A DNA stretch of 12,021 bases, taken from positions 1 through 12,021 of the forward strand of contig CANRDR010000038.1 of NCBI GenBank assembly GCA_947629425.1. Direction: 5' to 3'. Position numbers and translations under genes: made by a program. The notes under the pieces are model-generated. The model made no database searches. It was not told the origin of the DNA and saw nothing but the letters and a program-made list of their open reading frames with translations. Position 1 is the first letter of the stretch. Each line of letters opens with the position of its first letter. Source of the stretch: an uncultured Bacilli bacterium (GTDB lineage Bacteria; Bacillota_I; Bacilli_A; RF39; UBA660). Positions 6,051 through 12,021 of the stretch are shown one piece after another.

Positions 6051-7244
6051 ATGGATAAAAAATTATATAAATATGCAGAATTATTAATTAATAAATGTAT
6101 ACCTACAAAATCAAAATCATTAGTTATATCATTTCCTATAGAAGCATTTGATTTTGTAACTATTGTATCACTTGTAGCGTATAAGAAAGGATTTACTGAT
6201 ATATATTATGACTTTAGTTCTTCTGTTATAAATAGTCAAGAATTAACTTATTTAAAAAATAATGATATAAAAAATAGTAGAAGATTTAATAAAAGTATAT
6301 ATGATGAATATGCTAAGAAAAATGCAGCATTTCTATTTTTAACAACTACAAATATTGATGCTTATAAAGATATAGAAAAAGAAAAACTTGCTTTATCTAA
6401 TAAAGTAACAATTGAATCATACCCACTTTATAAAAAACGTCAAATGACTTATGATGTTGCATGGTGTATTGCAGGTGTTGCAACTCTTTCTTGGGCAAAA
6501 AAAGTATTTCCAAAATCTAATGATCCTGTTAAAGATTTATGGAATGAAATATTTAAATTATGTTTAGTTAATGAAAGTGATCCTATTAAATCATGGACTA
6601 ATAAAATGAAAAATAATGCACAACTTGTTAAAAAATTAAATGATATGAAAATAACTAAATTAACTTATAAAAATAAATTAGGTACTGATTTTTCTATAGA
6701 ATTTAATAATAATGTTTGGTGTGGAGGTAATGCTTTGGGTAAAGATAATCAAGAATTAATTGTAAATATGCCTACTGAAGAAGTATTTACGACTCCTAAT
6801 AAATATACTGCTAATGGTATAGTATATGCATCAAAACCTTTATTTTATAATGGTATATTAATAAAAGATTTTTATATTAAATTTGATAAAGGTAAAGTTG
6901 TTGAATATAATGCTTCAAGTGGTAAAGATGCTTTAAAAAGTATAATAGATATTAAAAATGGTAATTATTTAGGCGAAGTAGCATTAGTAGATGTAACTAG
7001 TCCTATATCTAAATCAAATATATTATTTTATAATACTTTATTTGATGAAAATGCATCTTGTCATTTAGCATTAGGTTCTGGCTTTACAGAATGTATTAAA
7101 ACTAAAAAAGATTTAAAAGCAATTGGATTTAATGAATCTGTTACACATGTTGATTTTATGGTTGGAACTTCTGATTTAGAGATAGTAGCAGAAACTAAAG
7201 ATGGTAATGTTACTATAATGAAAAATGGTAAATTCTGTATTTAA
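6051..7244 (+). CDS. M29-family metallo-aminopeptidase (AmpS/PepS type)
   Basis: Cytoplasmic dinuclear-metal aminopeptidase that removes N-terminal residues from peptides, typically for amino-acid recycling. At 397 residues it has the usual length (about 400). Metal-site motifs align in order: MPTEEVFTTP with Glu244; YLGEVALVD with Glu309; FDENASCHLALG with His338; and SVTHVDFMVG with His366 and Asp368. These correspond with constant offsets to Glu250, Glu316, His345, His376 and Asp378 of the Thermus enzyme as I recall it. The position of Tyr352 is Phe345 here, an oddity since that tyrosine is usually conserved. The second gene of a likely operon with the Crp/Fnr regulator, it ends at a hairpin terminator shared with the convergent unknown gene. 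Confidence 0.92.
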   Translation: MDKKLYKYAELLINKCIPTKSKSLVISFPIEAFDFVTIVSLVAYKKGFTDIYYDFSSSVINSQELTYLKNNDIKNSRRFNKSIYDEYAKKNAAFLFLTTTNIDAYKDIEKEKLALSNKVTIESYPLYKKRQMTYDVAWCIAGVATLSWAKKVFPKSNDPVKDLWNEIFKLCLVNESDPIKSWTNKMKNNAQLVKKLNDMKITKLTYKNKLGTDFSIEFNNNVWCGGNALGKDNQELIVNMPTEEVFTTPNKYTANGIVYASKPLFYNGILIKDFYIKFDKGKVVEYNASSGKDALKSIIDIKNGNYLGEVALVDVTSPISKSNILFYNTLFDENASCHLALGSGFTECIKTKKDLKAIGFNESVTHVDFMVGTSDLEIVAETKDGNVTIMKNGKFCI

Positions 7245-7287
7245 AAAGATTAGTCTTTATTTAATTTCGTTAAAACTAATCTTTTTT
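7243..7287. terminator. bidirectional terminator between the aminopeptidase and the 310-residue gene
   Basis: AAAAAGATTAGT (7243-7254) pairs with ACTAATCTTTTT (7275-7286). The loop of about 20 nt contains the last codons of the minus-strand gene. The T-runs work in both directions, and the stem overlaps both stop codons. Confidence 0.75.
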
Positions 7288-8182
7288 CTTTTTCTGTTAA
7301 TCCAGAAATAAAATTATCTATTTTTTCTAAATCATAACTATCTTCTATAATATAAGTTTTTAAATAATTTGAAATATCTACTATTTCATCATTAGTAATA
7401 TTACTCCATTTTATTTTTATATTAGTTGCTTCTTCTATTTTATCTAATAATGGTTTTACATTATTTAAAAATATAAGTTCTTCTTCAAATAATCTTTTTT
7501 TAGTAGCGATAAAGTCTCGTTTTTGTTCAACTGATGAATTAATAAAATTAAATACATTATCTTTTGCAATATCCATTATAATTTTTAATTCTTCTTTTAT
7601 ATCATTTAAACGTTCTGATATTTCATTTTCGTTCTTTAACATTTCATCTAAATTTATATGCCTATTTTTATTTACATATATATATTTATTTTCTTTTAAA
7701 GGCTTTACAAAATATTCATTTTTATTTTTATTAGGAAATAATCTTATACTATTTTTATCTCTTATTGCATGAAAGTTATCAACAAATATATGTTGTATAT
7801 CATGAAATGGTTCATATACTAATATATTATTTATATATTTATATTTTACATAATTAGATAAAATTTTTTCTTCTTTTTCTAAATTTACATCACTATAAAA
7901 TGTTCTTGTATTATTTTTAATTTCAAAATCATCAGAATTTTCTATAATCATTAAACTATTACATGTTCCATAATTTCTATAATCAAAAGTTATAGCTTCT
8001 TTATTATTTTTATATATAGTTATAGTATTATTTATTATATAATCGTTTAATATATTAGATTGAATAATAATTTCATAAATTTTGTATTTAATTCTTTTAT
8101 TATTTAAAGATGCATTTACGTTGTTTTTTAATATATCAAATATTTTAACTTCGCCTTCTTTTAAATATTCTTTTATTGCCAT
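7250..8182 (-). CDS. hypothetical 310-residue soluble protein
   Basis: Unrecognised. It begins MAIKEYLKEGEVKIFDILKN after a good AAAGGAAA ribosome site and a near-consensus promoter. No signal peptide or membrane helix is visible. Residues 1-100 look like mixed helix and strand. Residues 100-170 hold a pattern rich in aromatic residues and His (YEPFHDIQHIFVDNFHAI). Residues 178-250 are strongly helical and charged with heptad-like spacing (NEISERLNDIKEELKIIMDI), suggesting a coiled coil, and the C-terminal 60 residues are again helical. I see no nuclease, ATPase or transferase motif. Upstream lies a diverged copy of its promoter and start region, so the gene may once have been tandemly duplicated. 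Convergent with the aminopeptidase. Confidence 0.8.
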   Translation of the reverse strand: MAIKEYLKEGEVKIFDILKNNVNASLNNKRIKYKIYEIIIQSNILNDYIINNTITIYKNNKEAITFDYRNYGTCNSLMIIENSDDFEIKNNTRTFYSDVNLEKEEKILSNYVKYKYINNILVYEPFHDIQHIFVDNFHAIRDKNSIRLFPNKNKNEYFVKPLKENKYIYVNKNRHINLDEMLKNENEISERLNDIKEELKIIMDIAKDNVFNFINSSVEQKRDFIATKKRLFEEELIFLNNVKPLLDKIEEATNIKIKWSNITNDEIVDISNYLKTYIIEDSYDLEKIDNFISGLTEKEKRLVLTKLNKD

Positions 8183-8185
8183 AAT

Positions 8186-8242
8186 AATTTCCTTTCTTTG
8201 TTATTTTCTATTTTATAAAACAATAATATATTTTGTCAATTT
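8186..8242 (-). repeat. promoter-region repeat, copy A
   Basis: About 57 bp similar to 8384-8438 with a few indels. The exact 17-mer shared by both ends at 8242 here and reads ATATATTTTGTCAATTT on the plus strand. This copy carries the functional promoter of the 310-residue gene. Confidence 0.55.
8212..8239 (-). promoter_or_regulatory. sigma-A type promoter of the 310-residue gene
   Basis: On the minus strand: a perfect TTGACA (8234-8239), a 16-bp spacer, and TATAAA (8212-8217). The start ATG at 8182 follows after an AAAGGA site. It is one of the best matches to consensus in the window. Confidence 0.75.
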
Positions 8243-8285
8243 AAAAAAATTAGTTTGTATTTGATTTAGGAACTAATTTTTTTAA
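8241..8285 (-). terminator. strong hairpin in the 8183-8495 gene-free region
   Basis: A perfect 15-bp inverted repeat TTAAAAAAATTAGTT / AACTAATTTTTTTAA with a 15-nt loop. On the minus strand it would end any transcript from the upstream promoter-like copy at 8384-8438, just before the promoter of the 310-residue gene. It resembles that gene's own terminator at 7243-7287. Confidence 0.6.
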
Positions 8286-8314
8286 TTTATGTCAATATTT
8301 CTATGCCGAAATTC

Positions 8315-8328
8315 TTTGCAATTGCAAA
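8315..8328. promoter_or_regulatory. second TTGCA-N2-TGCAA palindrome
   Basis: TTTGCAATTGCAAA, inside a longer imperfect palindrome at 8309-8336. Its core has the same half-site and spacing as the operator at 5343-5358, so it may bind the same Crp/Fnr-type protein. It is 133 bp from the 310-residue start and 168 bp from the flavin-reductase start, not close to either core promoter, so its target is uncertain. Confidence 0.4.
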
Positions 8329-8336
8329 AAAATTCG

Positions 8337-8381
8337 TCATACAATACATTTATAGTATCTTTTGATTTTAATATTATTCAT
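8337..8381 (-). other. short open frame of 14 codons in a possible ghost transcription unit
   Basis: After the second promoter-like copy, an ATG at 8381 opens a 14-codon frame (MNNIKIKRYYKCIV) ending in TGA. The bases before it (CAAAGAAAAAGAAATTTA) resemble those before the 310-residue start (CAAAGAAAGGAAATTATT). It may be a leader peptide, a gene remnant, or noise; the region up to the hairpin could equally be a small RNA of about 160 nt. Confidence 0.25.
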
Positions 8382-8383
8382 TA

Positions 8384-8438
8384 AATTTCTTTTTCTTTGC
8401 TAGTTTTTTCTATTAAATATGATATATTTTGTCAATTT
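8384..8438 (-). repeat. promoter-region repeat, copy B
   Basis: A diverged copy of 8186-8242. It keeps TTGACA (8430-8435, minus strand) followed 17 bp later by TAGAAA, a 4-of-6 match to the -10 consensus, so it may still be a weak minus-strand promoter. Confidence 0.5.
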
Positions 8439-8464
8439 GTTTTATTAAAAAAATATTTAATATA

Positions 8465-8473
8465 TGATATACT
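8465..8473 (+). promoter_or_regulatory. extended -10 promoter of the flavin-reductase gene
   Basis: TGATATACT is an extended -10 (TGn plus TATACT) 22 bp before the ATG at 8496, with no clear -35, which an extended -10 can tolerate. A GAAAGGATA ribosome site follows. Confidence 0.45.
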
Positions 8474-8495
8474 TAATATATGAAAGGATATAGAT

Positions 8496-9056
8496 ATGAG
8501 AAAAAATATAAAAACTACTGAAGCAATATTTCCAATGCCAGTTTTAATGATTGCAACATATAATGAAGATAATACTGTTAATGTCATGAATGCTGCTTGG
8601 GGTATGATGCTTGATAGAGATGTTATTGCTCTAAATTTAACAGAAACACATAAAACTGTTAAAAATATTAAAGAAAGAAAATCTTTTACTGTAAGTATTG
8701 CAGATAAAAATCATGTAAAAGAAGCAGATTATTTTGGAATAGTATCAGGTAATGATACTAATAAATTTGAAAAAACAAATCTTACTGTTAGTAAATCAGA
8801 ATTAGTGAATGCTCCAATAATAAATGAATTTCCTATATGTATGGAATGTGAATTTATAGAATATCAAAATAATCAATATGGTTGTGGCGTTGTAGGAAAA
8901 ATCGTAAATGTTACAGCAGATGAAAGTGTATTAAAAGATGATAAAATTGATATATCATTAGTAAATGCAATAGCATTTGATCCATTTACACATGGATATT
9001 ATGAAATATCTAATAGAGTTGGAAATGCTTTTAAAGATGGATTAGATTTAAAATAA
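8496..9056 (+). CDS. flavin reductase-like FMN-binding protein
   Basis: A 186-residue split-barrel flavoprotein of the flavin-reductase-like family. It probably binds FMN and may act in NAD(P)H-dependent flavin reduction or as an electron-transfer flavoprotein; the substrate is not predictable. Family pattern: the N-terminal FPMPVLMIATYNEDNTVNVM (12-31), then NAAWGMMLDRDVIALNLTET (32-51), HKTVKNIKERKSFTVSIA (52-69), DYFGIVSGNDTNKFEKTNL (78-96), and the later strand ICMECEFIEYQNNQYGCGVVGKI with two cysteines (115 and 118). The ending DPFTHGYYEISNRVGNAFKDG is typical. It stands alone under its own extended -10 promoter and has no obvious functional partner. Confidence 0.9.
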   Translation: MRKNIKTTEAIFPMPVLMIATYNEDNTVNVMNAAWGMMLDRDVIALNLTETHKTVKNIKERKSFTVSIADKNHVKEADYFGIVSGNDTNKFEKTNLTVSKSELVNAPIINEFPICMECEFIEYQNNQYGCGVVGKIVNVTADESVLKDDKIDISLVNAIAFDPFTHGYYEISNRVGNAFKDGLDLK

Positions 9057-9098
9057 TACAAGGTTTTCTTATATTATTTTTTATAAAGGCAAGTAGAG

Positions 9099-9335
9099 TT
9101 AGTTTAATATTTTTATATAATTTTTAATTTCGCGTTCTGTAAGAATTTTTCCTTCACTTATTTTTTTATCATTAATAAATAAGGCAGGATAGTTAGTAAT
9201 ATTGTATCTATTTAATTCATTATTTATTATTTCTAATTTAATTTTTATATCTTTAATAGCTTTTAAAGCTTTTTTAGTGTGTTTTATTAATTTCATTTTA
9301 TTGCTAGAATCTTTTCCTAGTATTTTTATTGTCAT
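9099..9335 (-). CDS. small thioredoxin-fold protein lacking the CXXC motif
   Basis: The 78-residue protein has the length and pattern of the TM0996/MTH895-type glutaredoxin-like family: a first strand MTIKILG, a long helix (KMKLIKHTKKALKAI), a second strand KIKLEII, NITNYPALFINDKKISEGKI with the cis-proline at 50, and a final helix TEREIKNYIKIL. In that family the loop after the first strand carries CXXC; here residues 10-13 are SSNK and the protein has no cysteine at all, so it cannot do dithiol chemistry. It may bind a partner or be a decaying gene, though the clean frame and AGAGG site argue for use. The assignment rests on fold pattern only. Confidence 0.65.
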   Translation of the reverse strand: MTIKILGKDSSNKMKLIKHTKKALKAIKDIKIKLEIINNELNRYNITNYPALFINDKKISEGKILTEREIKNYIKILN

Positions 9336-9359
9336 TTTACCTCTTCTTTCTAATAATAA

Positions 9360-9394
9360 TTATATTTTATATATCATATATCACCACCTTTCAT
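9360..9394 (-). promoter_or_regulatory. strong ribosome site with nested mini-ORFs upstream of the thioredoxin-fold gene
   Basis: AAAGGTGGTGA (9381-9391, minus strand) is nearly the full anti-Shine-Dalgarno complement but leads only to MIYKI-stop (9377-9360). A second mini-ORF, MKGGDI-stop, starts at 9394 and overlaps it by ATGA. The thioredoxin-fold gene starts 24 bp downstream. It could be a leader peptide region or the stub of a lost gene. Confidence 0.35.
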
Positions 9395-9494
9395 GTTTTT
9401 TATTTATATCATTGATATATTATTTAAATATGTTAACTAATATATTTATTTTTCATCTATTAAAATAATATAAATTAAATATTAAAGAAACATT

Positions 9495-9524
9495 AAAAAA
9501 ATGAAATTCTTATTAAGAAAATCA
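9495..9524 (-). terminator. terminator of the 687-residue gene
   Basis: On the minus strand an imperfect hairpin (TGATTTTCTT / AAGAATTTCA) begins at the stop codon and is followed by seven T residues. Confidence 0.55.
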
Positions 9525-11585
9525 TTCTATTACATATGGGCTTGTTTTTAATCCATTACCTGATTTTACATTTATATTATTTAATACTATAGATGGTCTT
9601 ATGCTTGAATAATTCCATACTGCACAATTCGCAACAAAAGTACTAGGATATACACAAAATGCTGTATCATAAGTTCCATCTGTTTCATTACTAGTTTGAT
9701 ATAATGGTGTTAATGTTCTCCACCATGCGCTTGTTTTATCTGTTAAATATAGATAGCAATTTTCATTTCCATGACCAGATTCTAGTGTTACCATTGCTCC
9801 TGCAAATGCTACTTCATCTGCTGTTAATGTACTTATATAACTATCAAAATTATTATCTGTTTCCTTTAATGTTGCATTATGTTCACCCATTAATCTTGAA
9901 CCTGATTGATAATAATTATAATTATCACTTATAAGATTAGTTGTATCTCCTATATACCATGTATCTTCTTTTAAATTATCTTTTAAATCTACGAATTTTT
10001 CATCAAACCATTCTTCTAATAGATTTTTCATACAAGAGCCACTATCATCAGTACAATTTTTATAATCAAATTTTTTTATATTATCTTCTGTTTTATAACC
10101 ATATGTTCCTATACCTGTTGTTAACAACCCTATAAATGCATTATCACCGCTTGTTGCATTTTGACATGTTGTGTTTTTATCTTCTAATATTAATTTGATT
10201 GAACCGTCTCCTTCTATTCTTACAATTCTCCAACACATATTATTAAAGTTAAAATAATTATCTTCTACATTTCCTCTAAAATAATATGATTGTCCTAATG
10301 TATCTTCTGTTAATGATAGTGTTCGTTCATCTTCTTTGCTTATTTCTTGTGCTGGTTTTGTTTCTGGTACTGGTGATAATTTTGTTGTATTATCTGTTTC
10401 TTTTTTATCTCTTACATCTTGTGCATTCTTTACTATTTCATATGCAAGTGTACCACTTTCAAATGGATTTTCATCTATCTTGTATGCATATTCTTTTGTT
10501 CCATTGCCATCTATTAATTTTATATCTTCCTTTAGTACTATTGATGGTCTTAATCTTAAAGAAAGACCATATGACATTTCAATGATTGAGCCCATTCCAT
10601 TATAAGTATGCCACCAACTTCCACTATCTACTTTTTCACTCGCTACAAAAAATGGATGAATTTCATTACCAACTATTTTATGTAATGATAATAAAACCCA
10701 ATCATGCGATTTATTATATAAATAATAATTTGTATTTGATGTATTCCATTTTGCTCCTAAATATGCTAATTCCTCTGCACTTAATGTTGCAATATAATCT
10801 TTAATTGTACTTTCATTTTCACTTTTTTGTAATGTCATAGGTAATTTTAATTCTCGTACTTTTAAACTAGTATTAAAAAGTAATTGTGAATTATTGCTAA
10901 ATTCAACTTTTTGTTGATTATCCCAACTATAAAATGTATTTAAATCTCCTAAATTCCATGTATCTTCTTTTAATAATCTTTTATCAAAATTATTTTCATT
11001 AAACCATTTATCAAATTTTGTTTTCATACAGTCACTCTTATTTGATGTACAATTTTCATAATCTGCTACTTTAACATTTTCAACTCCATTTAATGTTGTA
11101 ATATTATATCCATATTGTCCTGTTCCTATAAATGAATTTTCTCCTCCTATTGCTGTTTTACATGTATTTTCCTTATCTTCTAGTATTAACTTAATTGCAC
11201 CATCGCCTTCTATTCTGACTATTCTCCAACACATATTATTAAAATCTATATAATTATCTTGTACATTTCCTCTATAGTAGTATGAATTTCCTAAATCATC
11301 TTGTGTTACTGATAATGTTCTTTCATTTTCTCCATTTATTTGTTCCGCTGGTTTAGTTAAAGGTTCTTCACTATATATTGTTTTTTCTTGATTTTCAGTA
11401 TTTTCATTCATTGCATTATCTACTATACTATATGCAAGTGTACCACTTTCAAATGGATTTCTTGATGTTGTTGTTACTGTACCTGTTATTTCACTTTCAT
11501 ATGTAAATCTTCCATATGTAAACTTTATTGTACTTAATATACATACTATCATTACTATTAACACTACTATATATCTTTTCTTCAT
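9522..11585 (-). CDS. secreted or membrane-anchored protein with two tandem repeat domains
   Basis: 687 residues. MKKRYIVVLIVMIVCILSTI is a signal peptide or signal anchor with no convincing lipobox or LPXTG motif, so the product is extracellular or tethered by its N-terminus. Two homologous units follow, about 43-370 and 373-687. Each starts NPFESGTLAYxIVxNA and continues with ERTLS, then LGxSYYxRGNVxDNYxxFNN, MCWRIVRIEGDGxIKLILED, an NCT...SCMK stretch and LKEDTWxxGD. Each ends with LRPSIVL or IRPSIVL and a GNG tail. Similar CWRIV...RPSIVL domains occur in many surface proteins of uncultured gut Bacillota and remind me of DUF6273-type domains; their function is unknown to me. Paired cysteines per unit suggest disulfides outside the cell. 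The start has AGAGG five bases upstream and a promoter with a G8 spacer, suggesting phase-variable expression. Confidence 0.85.
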   Translation of the reverse strand: MKKRYIVVLIVMIVCILSTIKFTYGRFTYESEITGTVTTTSRNPFESGTLAYSIVDNAMNENTENQEKTIYSEEPLTKPAEQINGENERTLSVTQDDLGNSYYYRGNVQDNYIDFNNMCWRIVRIEGDGAIKLILEDKENTCKTAIGGENSFIGTGQYGYNITTLNGVENVKVADYENCTSNKSDCMKTKFDKWFNENNFDKRLLKEDTWNLGDLNTFYSWDNQQKVEFSNNSQLLFNTSLKVRELKLPMTLQKSENESTIKDYIATLSAEELAYLGAKWNTSNTNYYLYNKSHDWVLLSLHKIVGNEIHPFFVASEKVDSGSWWHTYNGMGSIIEMSYGLSLRLRPSIVLKEDIKLIDGNGTKEYAYKIDENPFESGTLAYEIVKNAQDVRDKKETDNTTKLSPVPETKPAQEISKEDERTLSLTEDTLGQSYYFRGNVEDNYFNFNNMCWRIVRIEGDGSIKLILEDKNTTCQNATSGDNAFIGLLTTGIGTYGYKTEDNIKKFDYKNCTDDSGSCMKNLLEEWFDEKFVDLKDNLKEDTWYIGDTTNLISDNYNYYQSGSRLMGEHNATLKETDNNFDSYISTLTADEVAFAGAMVTLESGHGNENCYLYLTDKTSAWWRTLTPLYQTSNETDGTYDTAFCVYPSTFVANCAVWNYSSIRPSIVLNNINVKSGNGLKTSPYVIE
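10440..10470 (-). repeat. exact 31-bp repeat, unit 2 of the surface protein
   Basis: Identical to 11430-11460 and encodes the start of the second domain (NPFESGTLAY). The spacing of 990 bp equals 330 codons, so copies stay in frame. Identity at synonymous positions suggests recent duplication or gene conversion. Confidence 0.9.
11430..11460 (-). repeat. exact 31-bp repeat, unit 1 of the surface protein
   Basis: Partner of 10440-10470, at the start of the first domain. Recombination between the two copies would delete exactly one 330-codon unit and keep the frame. Confidence 0.9.
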
Positions 11586-11610
11586 AGAAACCTCTTTTCC
11601 ATATAAAAAA

Positions 11611-11640
11611 ATTATATAAGTATAACCCCCCCCATGCCAA
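11611..11640 (-). promoter_or_regulatory. promoter with poly-G spacer, probably phase-variable
   Basis: Minus strand: TTGGCA (11635-11640, 5 of 6 to consensus), an 18-bp spacer made of T, G8 (11626-11633) and TTATACTTA, then a perfect TATAAT (11611-11616). The ribosome site AGAGG and ATG 11585 follow. Gain or loss of one G would change the spacer to 19 or 17 bp and so change promoter strength. It is the only G or C homopolymer of this length I saw in this very AT-rich window. Confidence 0.7.
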
Positions 11641-11769
11641 ACAAATGTTCTTATGAGAGAGATTGGTTATATAATTCAACTCTTCGTATATAATTTTTAA
11701 TTTTTCTTATTGAGTATTTTTTTTACTCTACTTAAATGATACTACAAAATTTATGTAATTTCAACAAGA

Positions 11770-12021
11770 TTACAAACTTATACTTCTTATTTTACTTTTT
11801 GATAGTCCTGTTACTTCACTTATAACATCAATAGAAAATTTCTTTTGTAGCATATTTGTTGCAATTGAAATGTTTTGTTCTAGTTTTCCCTTTTTAATTC
11901 CACGTACAAGGCCTTGTGCAAGGCCTTCTTCTTTTGCAAATGCTTCTCTTGATTTTGCTATCATTCTATCATCTTTTTCTTTATCATATAAGCCCATTAT
12001 ATGTTCTTCTTGATAATCTTT
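11770..12021 (-). CDS. Rpn/PD-(D/E)XK transposase-like nuclease, C-terminal part (5' end outside window)
   Basis: The frame is open to the window edge, giving 83 residues: eight codons (KDYQEEHI) precede the first internal Met. The visible part matches the C-terminal tail of Rpn-type recombination-promoting nuclease or putative transposase proteins: MGLYDKEKDDRMIAKSREAF, a helix EEGLAQGLVRGIKKGKLEQN, then NMLQKKFSIDVISEVTGLSKSKI, a helix-turn-helix-like end. The catalytic PD-(D/E)XK core would lie outside, so activity cannot be judged. These genes are usually dispersed in many copies and often mobile. No terminal repeats are visible. Confidence 0.65.
   Translation of the reverse strand, partial: KDYQEEHIMGLYDKEKDDRMIAKSREAFAKEEGLAQGLVRGIKKGKLEQNISIATNMLQKKFSIDVISEVTGLSKSKIRSISL

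Noticed and set aside
8082..8264. Plus-strand hydrophobic frame opposite the 310-residue start
   Set aside because: Antisense to the gene start and promoter; no ribosome site.
9202..9468. Plus-strand frame rich in Phe, Ile and Leu, resembling membrane segments
   Set aside because: Antisense to the thioredoxin-fold gene and its leader; hydrophobicity comes from reading Lys/Asn-rich DNA backwards.
9704..10804. Several plus-strand frames opposite the surface protein gene
   Set aside because: Leu/Tyr-rich antisense readings of a clearly coding, repeat-bearing gene.
11497..11679. Frame starting upstream of the G8 tract and overlapping the surface gene start, which a one-base tract change would fuse in frame
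   Set aside because: Its only start is a TTG without a good ribosome site, and the tract sits exactly between a good -35 and -10, so promoter switching is the better explanation than translational switching.

Overview
The window is 12 kb of extremely AT-rich DNA, about three quarters A+T by eye. It uses the standard bacterial code: tryptophan is TGG and sigK ends at TGA. Shine-Dalgarno sites are of the GGAGG/AGGTGA type and intergenic gaps are short. An intact pro-sigma-K gene points to an endospore-forming lineage of Bacillota. The NrdD-family protein and the paired NPFESGTLAY/CWRIVRIEGDG domains suggest an anaerobic, host-associated member of low-GC Clostridia or Bacilli. That placement is inference and I cannot name the species.

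Layout. Positions 1-148 hold the 3' part of tRNA-Ile(GAT) and a complete tRNA-Glu(TTC), followed by a terminator. At 260-1273 is D-alanine--D-alanine ligase (+). It converges on two small unknown genes (-, 1276-1759), which diverge from sigK (+, 1874-2569). A short XRE regulator (+) follows and ends at a terminator shared with dUTPase (-). Just upstream of dut in the same operon is a 628-residue NrdD-family gene (-, 3400-5286). It is divergent from a Crp/Fnr regulator (+) that leads an M29 aminopeptidase gene (+). A perfect palindrome lies between the divergent pair. Next come an unrecognised 310-residue protein (-), a 313-bp intergenic region holding a duplicated promoter and a strong hairpin, a flavin-reductase-like protein (+), a small thioredoxin-fold protein (-), and a 687-residue secreted or membrane-anchored protein made of two tandem domains (-). 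The 3' end of an Rpn-type nuclease gene (-) runs off the right edge.

What stands out. (1) The NrdD homologue keeps its ATP cone and much of the barrel. It lacks the whole C-terminal zinc/glycyl-radical region, and it has Ser and Asp where the two catalytic cysteines should be, so it looks like a retained pseudoenzyme co-transcribed with dUTPase. (2) The two-domain surface protein has a promoter whose spacer contains eight consecutive G, the classic design of a slipped-strand phase-variable promoter. (3) The thioredoxin-fold protein has lost its CXXC motif, and the M29 peptidase has Phe where Tyr is expected. (4) A TTGCA-N2-TGCAA palindrome occurs next to the Crp/Fnr gene and again near 8320, suggesting a small regulon. 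(5) The unknown 310-residue gene is preceded by a diverged copy of its own promoter and start region plus a similar terminator, which looks like the ghost of a paralogous unit or a small RNA gene.
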